From contig CAYLMK010000006.1 of assembly GCA_964384945.1 (NCBI GenBank), positions 1 through 64,000 of the forward strand: DNA of 64,000 nucleotides. Direction: 5' to 3'. The position numbers and the translations under genes are program-made. The stretch is from S015-6 sp964384945 (GTDB lineage: Bacteria; Desulfobacterota; DSWW01). The notes beneath the pieces were generated by a model. The model was not told the DNA's origin and did no database searches. It worked only from the letters and a program-made list of their open reading frames with translations. Position 1 is the first letter of the stretch, and each line of letters starts with the position of its first letter. Positions 1-7,198 of this stretch are shown in pieces.

Positions 1-74
1 CTGGCCCGGGCGGAGTACATGGCCCGTAGGTCCGGGCGGTCGGCCTGGTCGGTCCTGGTTGCGGCCTGGTTCAT
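1..74 (-). CDS. Unknown protein, N-terminal fragment running off the left edge
   Basis: An ATG at 74 overlaps the TGA of the upstream HTH gene in an ATGA junction, and a GAGG box lies six bases before it, so translation is probably coupled. Twenty-four codons are visible (Met-Asn-Gln-Ala-Ala-Thr-Arg-Thr-Asp-Gln...) before the window ends. They contain no recognisable motif. It is the third gene of the XRE-HTH operon of the integrated element. Replication or excision genes often follow such regulators, but nothing visible decides it. Confidence 0.5.
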   Translation of the reverse strand, partial: MNQAATRTDQADRPDLRAMYSARA

Positions 75-295
75 TGGACACCTCGAAGCATATCCTCGAC
101 GATCCCGCTCACGTCCGCCGTGTCCCGCACCTGGAACCGCCTCAAGTACAGGTCCACATCGGCAAGGCGGATGAGGATTCGGCCGCTCGGCAGTCTGCTA
201 TGAGGCAAGCCATCCCGGAGCCACCCGTAGAGGATGCGGCGGCCAACTCCAGCGTACTGTGCCGCCGCTCGTGGTCGAACCCAACCGGGAATCAC
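71..295 (-). CDS. Small HTH DNA-binding protein, excisionase/AlpA-like
   Basis: A 74-residue protein with a MerR/excisionase-type winged HTH (HTH_17 style). RPRAAAQYAGVGRRILYGWL forms the helix-turn-helix, followed by a basic stretch PSGRILIRLADVDLYL that resembles the wing of Xis and AlpA proteins. Such proteins bind DNA as recombination directionality factors or as regulators of integrated elements. It starts at a GTG whose GTGA overlaps the stop of the XRE gene, so the two are translationally coupled. Its position 1.2 kb inside a tRNA-Phe attachment scar supports a role in element excision or control. The exact role is inferred. Confidence 0.75.
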   Translation of the reverse strand: MIPGWVRPRAAAQYAGVGRRILYGWLRDGLPHSRLPSGRILIRLADVDLYLRRFQVRDTADVSGIVEDMLRGVQ

Positions 296-510
296 TTTGC
301 GCCTCTCATTTCCGGCGCCGGCCGCTCACGCGGAGGGAAGAGTTCCGCCTCATCCACACCTAAAAAGGCGGCGATACGCATCGATTGTTCAGCTGTCGGT
401 CGCGCCCATTTGTTGCAGATGGCAGTAAACCGGCTTGGATGGATACCCAACTGCTGGGCAACGTGCACTTGCTTGAGTCGCCTCCTCCAAAGCTCATCTT
501 TCAGATCCAC
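292..510 (-). CDS. XRE-family HTH transcriptional regulator
   Basis: A 72-residue Cro/cI-type regulator. LKQVHVAQQLGIHPSRFTAI and the following ICNKWARPTAEQSMRIAAFL give a full five-helix XRE domain, and FLGVDEAELFPP is the usual tail. I chose the GTG at 510 because AGGAG lies eight bases upstream (519-523); the longer frame to 591 would cover a good promoter and one operator copy. It is the first gene of a three-gene operon in which adjacent genes overlap by four bases. It is divergent from the zinc-finger gene at 675, and the three copies of a TGACGCTA-like site between them are its likely operators. Confidence 0.8.
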   Translation of the reverse strand: MDLKDELWRRRLKQVHVAQQLGIHPSRFTAICNKWARPTAEQSMRIAAFLGVDEAELFPPRERPAPEMRGAK

Positions 511-531
511 GGCATGCACTCCTATTTTTGA

Positions 532-560
532 TTGACACCCGCTTCCTTTGTTTATAGTAT
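532..560 (+). promoter_or_regulatory. Sigma-70-type promoter toward the zinc-finger gene
   Basis: TTGACA at 532-537, a 17-base spacer and TAGTAT at 555-560 give a near-consensus promoter reading rightward. It lies between the two divergent genes and upstream of all three operator-like sites, so a repressor bound there could block transcription. Its activity is inferred. Confidence 0.6.
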
Positions 561-582
561 TTTTCCTAGCACCAACGTTAAT

Positions 583-649
583 TAGTGTCAAGGTAAAATG
601 ACGCTATCGGTTAACAAGTCTCAAATGGCAAAAACGGGATTTGACGCTA
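583..649. promoter_or_regulatory. Three operator-like copies of TGACGCTA
   Basis: TAGTGTCA at 583-590 (reverse complement TGACACTA), TGACGCTA at 599-606 and TGACGCTA at 642-649 differ by at most one base. The first is inverted relative to the others, and the outer pair extend to the inverted pair TTAGTGTCAA and TTGACGCTAA. Their place between an XRE gene and a divergent gene is typical of a phage-like switch region. Binding by the XRE protein is inferred. Confidence 0.5.
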
Positions 650-674
650 ACTAAGAAAAAGAGGGTATGGAAAG

Positions 675-1340
675 ATGAGGCGAGCGGAACACCCAAAGGT
701 CAAGGCGCTCGAATGGTACTTAGAATTGATCAACTCTCACTTGGAGGATGAGTCCGAAGAGGAAATCTACAAGCGCCTGTTCGATGTGTCGATGCGGTTT
801 GATTGGACACCCGCCGGAGCGGAACCCTACAACCTTCCTGGTCCGCAGGATCTTCGGCGCCTCTACCCGATCAAGAAAGCTCGCACTGGTCTGAAGGGCC
901 TGCAAGCCAGCCTTCGCTCGCTCCTGGAGGACGCCATATCCAGCAAGCGAGCCTCGCTCGGAAAGTACAACCTAACGCTCTATCGTGGCAACGTATCGCT
1001 GAAATGGGAAGTCGAAACGAGAGTGCTCCCTCGCAAGGCATCACGGCCGAAAGTCGCGTGGATGCCAGCAGCACGCGCCATGCTGGCCTACACCCTGGCC
1101 GGCCTCCCGGATGGACTACCACCGAACCCGATCCGTCGATGCACCGAATGCGGCGCCTACTACCTCGCAACTAGCCGGAAGCCGCGAGAGTTCTGCTCAC
1201 CGAAATGCACCTCGATTCACATCTCCCGGCGGAAGAGAGGCGAACCCGGATCGACCACCCGGAGAGAGTACAACCGTGAAATGTCCTATCTCATGCGTGA
1301 GAAATACCGCGCCAAGGCACCCGGCCCGGATCGGAAATAA
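675..1340 (+). CDS. CGNR-like zinc-finger protein of the integrated element
   Basis: A 221-residue protein. The N-terminal two thirds matches no family I recognise. The C-terminal part carries a four-cysteine finger, RRCTECGAYYLATSR then FCSPKCTS, at about residues 154-180 (C-x2-C ... C-x3-C). It is followed by a strongly basic tail. This is the pattern of CGNR or ABATE-type fingers seen in small regulators. The gene is divergent from the XRE operon, behind a good promoter and the repeated operator-like sites, and is the last gene before the attachment scar. A DNA-binding or regulatory role is likely; the target is unknown. Confidence 0.6.
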   Translation: MRRAEHPKVKALEWYLELINSHLEDESEEEIYKRLFDVSMRFDWTPAGAEPYNLPGPQDLRRLYPIKKARTGLKGLQASLRSLLEDAISSKRASLGKYNLTLYRGNVSLKWEVETRVLPRKASRPKVAWMPAARAMLAYTLAGLPDGLPPNPIRRCTECGAYYLATSRKPREFCSPKCTSIHISRRKRGEPGSTTRREYNREMSYLMREKYRAKAPGPDRK

Positions 1341-1395
1341 AACCACCTTCTGAGTGCACCCGGCCGTGGTCACTCGGAATGGTACATTTTGGTTG

Positions 1396-1417
1396 CCGAA
1401 CGTATACCGAACGTATA
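1396..1417. repeat. Tandem 11-bp repeat CCGAACGTATA next to the attachment scar
   Basis: Two perfect 11-base copies, 1396-1406 and 1407-1417, each containing part of the palindrome GTATAC. An 11-base period places both copies on the same DNA face. Integrase and Xis proteins often bind short direct repeats close to the att core, and the core lies about 65 bases away. A 5-bp hairpin CGAGC-AAAC-GCTCG follows at about 1424-1437. The binding role is inferred. Confidence 0.45.
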
Positions 1418-1482
1418 CAAAATCGAGCAAACGCTCGGTCGTAAGTACCTGATTTTACTAGAGTAAGGACCCACTGGAGCCT

Positions 1483-1527
1483 CTGAAAATCCGCGTGTCG
1501 GCGGTTCGATTCCGTCCCTCGGCACCA
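1483..1527 (+). tRNA. 3' fragment of tRNA-Phe (attachment-site scar, not a complete tRNA)
   Basis: The stretch begins with the anticodon loop CTGAAAA (anticodon GAA). It continues with the 3' anticodon strand TCCGC, variable loop GTGTC, T-arm GGCGG-TTCGATT-CCGTC, acceptor strand CCTCGGC and a genomic CCA. Upstream bases do not pair with the anticodon stem, and no D-arm or 5' acceptor strand (GCCGAGG) is present, so this is only the 3' part. Such fragments mark the far end of elements that integrate into tRNA genes. The restored tRNA would lie to the left, outside the window. Confidence 0.85.
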
Positions 1528-1651
1528 AATGAAATCAAACGGTTAGATGTAAACAGGTGCGGACAGAGCGCATGCCCGCACGCCTATGGTCCTCGTGTTA
1601 CCCCGCATCCCCCTGCATCCGTAACCCCGACCAGGCCGCTGCATTCCGACG

Positions 1652-1801
1652 TTATCCTGCGTCACCAAGCGCCTCTTCGATTTCCCTCAGCGGGTACTTC
1701 GGCTTTTTTTTCGGTTTTGGCGTGTGCACGCGGGTCGGCCGCACATAGGACCTCACCTTGGGCGCCCTCTTCTTCGTCTTCTGCACAACCTTCTCGCTCA
1801 C
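1652..1801 (-). CDS. Small basic protein, hypothetical
   Basis: A 49-residue Lys/Arg-rich frame beginning at GTG 1801. It contains KKRAPKVRSYVRPTRVHTPK and ends in LREIEEALGDAG. Codon third positions are mostly G or C, as in the neighbouring real genes, and a GGGGA box precedes the start by five bases. The alternating basic and Pro/Thr residues suggest a nucleic-acid-binding tail. I recognise no family. It could be spurious, because short basic frames arise easily in GC-rich DNA. Confidence 0.35.
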   Translation of the reverse strand: MSEKVVQKTKKRAPKVRSYVRPTRVHTPKPKKKPKYPLREIEEALGDAG

Positions 1802-1961
1802 GACTTCCCCAACATCACGGCAGCAGACCTCCGGAATCCTTGGTACCCGCGAAAACCTCCCCGGCCATTTCCGAGTCGCAACGAAACTTGCAGATACCCG
1901 GGCGAACTCTATAATAAGTGGAATCCGACCCGGGAGGAAGAGGTTGAAAAAGGAAAAGGCC

Positions 1962-2192
1962 ATGTATTCCTGGGACGAACAGACCTCGGGTTTGATCGAC
2001 TGGTTTCTCTCGGCAAGCCTGCCTGCAACCCCGTTCCGCCTGAGAACCGGCGTGGAGGTTACGAACCCACAGAAATTCTATGCATCTCTCAGGAATGACA
2101 TAGAACAAGGGGTGGACGGGGCACGCGCCAGATCAGGGGCTCTCCAGGAGGATCTGGAGTGCCTTTTTGATCGATTCGGCCCTGCAGTGTGA
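1962..2192 (+). CDS. Small hypothetical protein
   Basis: A 76-residue protein starting MYSWDEQTSGLIDWF. The ATG at 1962 is preceded by AGGAAAAGG, a good ribosome binding site. No domain, signal peptide or membrane segment is visible; the composition is that of a small soluble protein. It may be cotranscribed with the membrane-protein gene that follows. Both belong to the accessory stretch beside the tRNA scar, and I find no functional clue. Confidence 0.5.
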   Translation: MYSWDEQTSGLIDWFLSASLPATPFRLRTGVEVTNPQKFYASLRNDIEQGVDGARARSGALQEDLECLFDRFGPAV

Positions 2193-2253
2193 GTCCGACA
2201 CAAGCTTGGCCGACCGACTCTGCCCGAGCCTGCCCCGGATCACGCGGAAGAAT

Positions 2254-2724
2254 ATGCCTCTCGCCAAGACCATCCACGAACTCAGTGCGACGACCTGGTA
2301 CCGTCGAACCAGGGTCGCCTTTGTGCTGTCTTTCGCCTCCGCCCAAATCCTTGCCTTCTTTGTCGTGAGGAACGGGACCCAAGGAGAAGTATTCGCTCCT
2401 ATTTCCTACGTGCTGGTCGGAAGGATGATCAAGGAAGACTTTCCCTCGTACAGAGAAATGGGCGATGAAGAGGCCGGAAGGTATGCGCGTCGGGAGCAAC
2501 CGGCCCTCTGGAAGAGGTATCTCCGGAATTACGAGGAGGTTCACGGAGCCGATTCGGTGCTCAGGGCCCGCGAGTACGACAGAACCCAGCGCATTGAATT
2601 CCACGCGACCGCATTCCTTCTGATCACGCTGTTCTTCGAGACCATCCGCAGGGCCTTCTACTATGTCATCTTCGGGAAGCTGTTCCCACGGAAAAAGAGG
2701 ACGAGGAGGGACAGCAAGGTGTGA
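2254..2724 (+). CDS. Hypothetical membrane protein with two predicted helices
   Basis: A 156-residue protein with two hydrophobic segments: VAFVLSFASAQILAFFVV near the N-terminus and TAFLLITLFFETIRRAFYYV near the C-terminus. A charged loop of about 80 residues lies between them, and the tail is basic (FPRKKRTRRDSK). The ATG at 2254 is chosen. The frame is open from a TTG at 2167, which would overlap the previous gene by 26 bases and lacks a better ribosome binding site. I do not recognise the family. Confidence 0.55.
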   Translation: MPLAKTIHELSATTWYRRTRVAFVLSFASAQILAFFVVRNGTQGEVFAPISYVLVGRMIKEDFPSYREMGDEEAGRYARREQPALWKRYLRNYEEVHGADSVLRAREYDRTQRIEFHATAFLLITLFFETIRRAFYYVIFGKLFPRKKRTRRDSKV

Positions 2725-2789
2725 GGCTCGCCATGATGCTTTTCCCTGGGAATGCGAATGCGGAAAAGGGGCTGCGGGAAATGGACCTG

Positions 2790-2978
2790 TCACCGGTTAT
2801 GCGAACCGACCGCTCGTTCCCGGTATTCGAGTACATCCCTGTGACGGAATCGCCAAAACGTGCCCGGCTCGGCAACGCGAAGTTGCCCGTTTCGCGCGAG
2901 TTGGATGACATGGTCCGGGCTGCAGCCGAGGAGGCTGGCAACGTCCCTGGGAGTGAGCAGTTTCTCTTGTGAGGGCAT
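2790..2978 (-). CDS. Small HTH protein, excisionase-family fold (paralog 1)
   Basis: A 62-residue protein. TPRDVASLLGCSPDHVIQLA is a helix-turn-helix of the MerR/excisionase family, then a GTFWRFRHRDVLEYR wing. I take the ATG at 2978 because AAGGA lies seven bases upstream; the frame stays open to 3044. It is clearly related to the 59-residue protein encoded at 3513-3692 (both have LxCSPDxVIxLARxGxLR and a W/Y-R-x-x-DVxxYR wing). No recombinase is adjacent, so a regulatory role is as likely as excision. Confidence 0.7.
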   Translation of the reverse strand: MPSQEKLLTPRDVASLLGCSPDHVIQLARNGQLRVAEPGTFWRFRHRDVLEYRERAVGSHNR

Positions 2979-3512
2979 CGATGATTCCTTCGTGGATGCT
3001 TCTGTGCTCGACCTGCTTTTTTGCATGTTGGACAGCTCGGTCATCTTTCGAGTTCATCAACCGCGCTTCCATGCTCAAAGATGGCATGCCGGTGATGTCG
3101 AGCTGAGCATAGAACTGGCTCTGCAAGATATGCCGTCGAGCCGGCGCCGTTCGCAGAGGTGCAAAGTACGGCCTCCTACCCCTGTCACGGGAAAGCGGGC
3201 ATTCTGGCGGAAGCCGCATCAGGCGGAACAGGTGCCCGACCCATGCGCACTCCCTGTGCCCCGTCGCAACAGGGCAAGATCCGACCGGGGAGAGCAACGC
3301 CTTCGCGATCGAGGAGACCGGCTGCGGCAGAAGGAAGTTCTCGATCCGGCAGGGGGGCCAAAAAAAGGATCAAGGAATCAGACGAACGGGGATCGGGAAG
3401 CCGTATTGGTACAACGAAGGCCGCCTTTTGTTCTGTCCCTTGACGATGTCCACCAAGGCGTTCAGGCATCGGAGGCCTTCTGCGGGGCTACAGAGCGCCC
3501 CCCTGCGTCTTG
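2979..3512. other. 534-bp stretch with no supportable gene
   Basis: Open frames exist on both strands here, but their translations are Arg/Pro/Ser-rich with no start signal and no family resemblance. The stretch separates the two paralogous HTH genes. It may be decayed accessory DNA. I see no hairpin array, long repeat or RNA gene in it. Confidence 0.4.
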
Positions 3513-3692
3513 TCAGGCAATCGCGGTTCTTTTCCTGTACCGCATCACGTCCGTATAGCGATAAAGCCAGTATTTCCCCTCCTTTTTGGCCCGCAGCTTA
3601 CCTTTCCTGGCCAGCATGATCACATCATCCGGGCTGCAATCGAGGATGTGGGCGACCTCCTTCGACTTCAGGACCTTTGCCTTACTCGCCAT
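3513..3692 (-). CDS. 59-residue HTH protein, excisionase-family fold (paralog 2)
   Basis: Reading the minus strand from ATG 3692 gives a 59-residue protein ending at TGA 3513-3515. KSKEVAHILDCSPDDVIMLA is the helix-turn-helix and KYWLYRYTDVMRYRKR the basic wing. GGAGG sits five bases before the ATG, and a good promoter lies at 3733-3761. It shares the CSPD-VI-LAR core with the gene at 2790-2978, so the two are duplicates or arose in the same mobile family. It is short enough to be missed by most gene callers. Function (DNA binding) is inferred from the fold. Confidence 0.75.
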   Translation of the reverse strand: MASKAKVLKSKEVAHILDCSPDDVIMLARKGKLRAKKEGKYWLYRYTDVMRYRKRTAIA

Positions 3693-3732
3693 TGGGACCT
3701 CCTTCCCATATATTGTGTCGATTACGGTCGCT

Positions 3733-3761
3733 ATACTATATGTTGTTCAAAATATTGTAAA
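3733..3761 (-). promoter_or_regulatory. Promoter for the 59-residue HTH gene
   Basis: On the minus strand TTTACA (3761-3756), a 17-base spacer and TAGTAT (3738-3733) stand about 40 bases before the start codon. The surrounding AT-rich DNA (about 3700-3790) contrasts with the GC-rich neighbourhood. Confidence 0.55.
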
Positions 3762-3993
3762 GGAAAAAATGGAATTTTCAGTTTCAATCCGAACAAGTTC
3801 GTGGAACGTCGTCTCGATTCTCCCTTTGGGACGAGAGCAGAACAACCCCAAGTGCCCGAGCGGCCTGGAAAACCGAGACCGTTGGTGTTGGGAAAACGAG
3901 AAGAATAAAACGATTTTCTTATCGGAGGGCTTCCCGCTTCTGGACCTGCCGGGAAGAGTTTCTTCCATGGAAGCCGGTTTTCCGGCCCCCTCC
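3762..3993. other. Intergenic stretch, no gene seen
   Basis: With the promoter, this makes a 301-bp gap between the HTH gene start and the stop of the FmdB-like gene. The open frames here are antisense continuations without start signals. I see no convincing terminator or RNA. Confidence 0.4.
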
Positions 3994-4290
3994 TCAGTCG
4001 GACGATGGTTCGCCCGTCTGCTTCGAACCGGAACCCTCTTTCTTGTCCGCCTTCCCGGTCCCAGGGGAATCCGAAGAGGCCTCTTTGCCGTCTTCCCGGC
4101 TGCCCGACTTCTTTCCGCCGTAGTCGGTCACGTACCAGCCCGATCCCTTCAGGTGAAAACTCGATCGGGAAATCAACTTCTCTACGACGCCATCGCAAAA
4201 CTTGCAGCGAGGGTCTCCGTTTTCCGAGATGCTCCTGAACAACTCGAACTCTCCTCCACACTTCCTGCACCTGTACTCGTAAATGGGCAT
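3994..4290 (-). CDS. FmdB-family zinc-ribbon protein
   Basis: A 98-residue protein beginning MPIYEYRCRKCGGEF. CRKC at about residues 8-11 and CKFC at about 30-33 form the zinc ribbon typical of the FmdB/CxxC regulatory family. The second half is a low-complexity Gly/Ser/Lys/Glu tail (KKSGSREDGKEASSD...), common in this family. The ATG at 4290 is chosen because GGAGG lies seven bases before it and the family starts MPIYEY. The HExxH gene ends 26 bases upstream on the same strand, so the two may be cotranscribed. The family's biochemical role is poorly known; a regulatory or metal-related function is usual. Confidence 0.85.
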   Translation of the reverse strand: MPIYEYRCRKCGGEFELFRSISENGDPRCKFCDGVVEKLISRSSFHLKGSGWYVTDYGGKKSGSREDGKEASSDSPGTGKADKKEGSGSKQTGEPSSD

Positions 4291-4316
4291 GGCGAAACCT
4301 CCAAGATGCGAGGACC

Positions 4317-4853
4317 CTAATTCCATGAATCCCCGATTCGATAGCTGCTGCCGAAGCAATCGAGAACCAGACTCATTTCTCGGCCCGCCCACGGGATCAG
4401 GATGTTTCGGGTGATGGCATCGACTCTTTCCTCTTCCCTGGTTCTCTCCGGAACGGGCATATCGAAGTCGCTCTCCTCCCTCTCAAACCGGAGGATATGA
4501 ACGAGTTCGTGGGTTGCGATGTATAGCAGCAGAGGAGCCAGCTTGATGAACGAGCTTCCCCTCTCTATGGCATCCAGAATTCGATGATCCTGCAAACAAA
4601 CCCGGTAGAAATAGGGCTTCTTCCGCAAGCCGAGCGGCCCCTCCCCGGAAAAACAATACTTGCAGAGATGCGCAAAGGCGGTCTCATGCAACTCGTGTTT
4701 TTCCAGCTCGGCGAGAGTTCTGACATCGTAGCGGTCGGCGAGCAGTTCTCTGGGGGCGATATCAAAGAACCTTCCGGTCAACCTCTCCGCGCGGCTGAAA
4801 CACTTTGCAACGAACAGTCTCTCAGTCGGGCTGAAATAGGATGGCGCGCTCAT
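4317..4853 (-). CDS. HExxH metallopeptidase-like protein
   Basis: A 178-residue protein with ATHELVHILRFEREE near residues 112-126. The HELVH motif matches the zinc-binding HExxH site, and the downstream acidic run (EREESDFD, then TREEERVD) could supply a third ligand. No signal peptide is visible, so it is probably cytoplasmic. Two cysteines in CKYC at about residues 64-67 could bind a further metal. It precedes the FmdB-like gene by 26 bases. Substrate unknown; protease activity is inferred only from the motif. Confidence 0.7.
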   Translation of the reverse strand: MSAPSYFSPTERLFVAKCFSRAERLTGRFFDIAPRELLADRYDVRTLAELEKHELHETAFAHLCKYCFSGEGPLGLRKKPYFYRVCLQDHRILDAIERGSSFIKLAPLLLYIATHELVHILRFEREESDFDMPVPERTREEERVDAITRNILIPWAGREMSLVLDCFGSSYRIGDSWN

Positions 4854-5086
4854 CTTCCCTGCCGCAACCTATCCATCTTGTTGATTTTTTTATTATAATC
4901 CTCCGTTCCAGGATGTCAACCTGCCAGCGACACGAAAACCGCTCCTTCCCGGACCATCGGAGGGGCCTATGTCCGAAATCAAAGAATCCCGGGGCCCCAG
5001 GGTTGCGCAAGCCGATGAAATCCTTTTGTTTTCCAGTGCTTGAGGTTCTCCCGATTCTTGTCCTAGAATGGTGGGACGCCGGAGTC

Positions 5087-6022
5087 ATGATCAAATCAAG
5101 AGAAACGGAGGCACCCGCCGCGATGATGAACCCGCTGGACTCGGCAACGGTCATCCTGACAAGGGAATCAAGTCATGGGCAGTTCAGGGTCTTCCTCATG
5201 CGCCGGCACAGGAATCAGGATTTCATGGGCGGCGCCTATGTCTTCCCGGGGGGGAGGCTGGATGAGGGGGACTGTGACCCGGGGCTCGCCGGTTTCGCCG
5301 GAGGCTTCACGGGAGAAGACGCCGTGCGCCACCTGCAAGCACCTGAACTGCCTGCAGACAGGGCCCTCGGGCTCTATTTCGCCGCCCTTCGGGAAACCTT
5401 CGAAGAGTGCGGGATCCTTCTCGCATACGATGATTCCGGACGGCTGGTCGATCTCGGCAGCGGAGAGACGGCGGGAAGGTTCGCCCGGTATCGCCTGCAG
5501 ATCCATGACCACACTCTGTCCCTCAAGGATCTCGGAGAGCGTGAAGGCCTGACCTTCGCCCTTGACCTCCTGACGCCTTACTCCCATTGGATCACCCCCG
5601 AGATCGAGTCCAAGCGTTTCTCCACCCGCTTTTTTCTGACCAGGCAACCTCCGGAACAGCTCCCTTTTCATGACACCATCGAGATGACAAAGTCCGTGTG
5701 GCTCGCGCCCTCCGAGGCACTGGAACAACAGATGTCGGGCCGCATCCTGCTCATGCCCCCGACACTGAAGACGCTGGAGGAACTGAGCAGGTTCGACTCC
5801 ACGGACGCCCTTTTCCGGGCAGCGCGGTCCAGGCGAATCCGCACCATCCTTCCGGAGGCCTTCGTAACCGAGGATGGTTTTGGCGTCCGTCTGCCCCATG
5901 ATCCGCTCTACAGGATCGAGGCCTACAAACAGGACCCGAGGCCTGCGGAAACCTCGCGCATCGTCATGCGCGGGGGCATGTGGAGAATGGAACGCAGCGG
6001 CGATCCGGGCGCGTCAAATTGA
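5087..6022 (+). CDS. Nudix hydrolase, NUDT19/NUDT7-like
   Basis: A protein of up to 311 residues. GGAYVFPGGRLDEGD opens a Nudix fold and RETFEECGILL carries the REx2EExG catalytic box. Roughly 45 residues separate the two halves, an insertion typical of NUDT19-like CoA or nucleoside-diphosphate-linked hydrolases. The C-terminal part (LTPYSHWITPE, TRFFLTRQPP) also fits that group. Start is uncertain: ATG 5087 has a GGAG box only two bases away, while ATG 5123 has GGAGG eleven bases away and would give about 299 residues. Likely cytoplasmic hydrolysis of a nucleoside diphosphate linked to another moiety; the substrate is not determined. Confidence 0.85.
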   Translation: MIKSRETEAPAAMMNPLDSATVILTRESSHGQFRVFLMRRHRNQDFMGGAYVFPGGRLDEGDCDPGLAGFAGGFTGEDAVRHLQAPELPADRALGLYFAALRETFEECGILLAYDDSGRLVDLGSGETAGRFARYRLQIHDHTLSLKDLGEREGLTFALDLLTPYSHWITPEIESKRFSTRFFLTRQPPEQLPFHDTIEMTKSVWLAPSEALEQQMSGRILLMPPTLKTLEELSRFDSTDALFRAARSRRIRTILPEAFVTEDGFGVRLPHDPLYRIEAYKQDPRPAETSRIVMRGGMWRMERSGDPGASN

Positions 6023-6109
6023 CCTGTCTTGTCCCGCAGGATATGCTGGACTCGATGCTTGCGTTCCCAGGAAGGCCCTCCGTCTGGTTCACGGAACGTT
6101 TACGAACCC

Positions 6110-6841
6110 ATGAAGGCGCCGCAACGATACGATCTGCTTCGCCTGCAGTTGATTCGTCTGGTCCAGGCGATGGAGCAACACCGGGACCTGGCCGGGGAGA
6201 TGTCCGGGGATCCCTCCCGCAGGAGGCCGGGGCTCGGCTCTGCCGAACCACTGACCCTGCGAGTCCTGCCCACGATCGAGGGAAGCCGCCGGCATGTGAG
6301 GATCAGGGACCGTTTGCCCCTCCTTTACTCGGAAAGTCCGGAGATCGCGGCGCAGACCGCCTCGGGCGCTTCACGCACGAAGAGCAGGCTGGCATTCCCT
6401 GCGTGGATCCGAGAGATCGCGAGCCAGAAGGGGCAAAGGGTCAACCCGATGCAGGCGATGGAGATGAGAATTCACCTGCAAAAGTTTGAAGAGGAACTGA
6501 TCTACTTCATCGCGTTCCGGAAAGAGGTCCCCCACCGAAGCGAAGCGCTGCCCACACGCGAAATCGAGATCAGCGGATCCGGCCTCTCTTTTCCGACCGA
6601 GATCAGCCATGACCCGGGTGAGGACATCCTCATCGTCTATTTTCCGCCATCGGCCCCCTTCCCTCCCCTGCAACTCATTTCAGAAGTGGTCAGGCCGAGC
6701 CGGCACAATCCCAGGGGGGGGTACCAGACTCCGGTCAAGATCGTGGACATCTCACCGCAGGATCGTCGTCGAATCACCGACTACATAGCAAGCAGGCAAA
6801 GGCAGAAAAGCCTCGTCAAGGCCTACGACCTGCGCTCCTGA
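6110..6841 (+). CDS. PilZ-like domain protein
   Basis: A 243-residue protein. RRHVRIRDRLPLLY at about residues 62-75 looks like the arginine-rich N-terminal signature of PilZ domains. REIEISGSGLSFP at about residues 148-160 fits the following D/N-x-S-x-x-G element. About 75 residues, mostly helical and charged, separate the two, so the domain is interrupted by an insertion or is a PilZN-PilZ-type pair. Such proteins bind cyclic di-GMP to control motility or exopolysaccharide. Start ATG 6110 is chosen over the upstream frame because it gives a natural N-terminus. Ligand binding is inferred. Confidence 0.65.
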   Translation: MKAPQRYDLLRLQLIRLVQAMEQHRDLAGEMSGDPSRRRPGLGSAEPLTLRVLPTIEGSRRHVRIRDRLPLLYSESPEIAAQTASGASRTKSRLAFPAWIREIASQKGQRVNPMQAMEMRIHLQKFEEELIYFIAFRKEVPHRSEALPTREIEISGSGLSFPTEISHDPGEDILIVYFPPSAPFPPLQLISEVVRPSRHNPRGGYQTPVKIVDISPQDRRRITDYIASRQRQKSLVKAYDLRS

Positions 6842-6905
6842 TGGAAAAAATTTCATAAACGTTCTGCTTTTCGGCACCTGGCTTCGAGGCGTTCCAAGAG
6901 TGAGA

Positions 6906-7121
6906 TCAGCCCTGAGGGGAGAAGGCGGAGGCGGATCCATGGAGCAGAACGTCCTCCTCGTCCAGCCGGTCCAGGTAGCATTCGAGAAAATGGAATGCCT
7001 CCAGCCTCCCTTCCAGGAATCGGATGAGCCACAGATCGGGAGGACTTGCGTTCCGATGTTCTGAAATCTGAGCCTCGGTTTGTCGTATCATCGTCTGCAC
7101 GTACCTTCTGACCCTGCACAT
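6906..7121 (-). CDS. Small hypothetical protein with strong ribosome binding site
   Basis: A 71-residue protein starting MCRVRRYVQTMIRQTEAQIS. AAAGGAGG precedes the ATG at 7121 by seven bases, which decides the start. The sequence is mostly helical and amphipathic, with no cysteine cluster beyond single residues and no signal peptide. It is divergent from the DUF72 gene, with 77 bases between the starts, so they may share regulation. I do not recognise a family. Confidence 0.55.
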   Translation of the reverse strand: MCRVRRYVQTMIRQTEAQISEHRNASPPDLWLIRFLEGRLEAFHFLECYLDRLDEEDVLLHGSASAFSPQG

Positions 7122-7198
7122 GCCGAGACCTCCTTTCCGGAGAAGGCTGCAGGTATGCAGGCCCGGAGTGTGCAAGCCAGATGCCAGAGGAGGGTTCC

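Noticed and set aside
1441..1527. A complete tRNA-Phe gene
   Set aside because: The 5' acceptor strand, D-arm and 5' anticodon strand are missing; only the 3' 45 nt fit.
2089..2793. 234-codon minus-strand frame
   Set aside because: Antisense to the membrane-protein gene; no start signal or domain.
3185..3469. 94-codon minus-strand frame between the HTH paralogs
   Set aside because: No RBS, Arg/Pro/Ser-rich and no homology pattern; other frames there are equally open.
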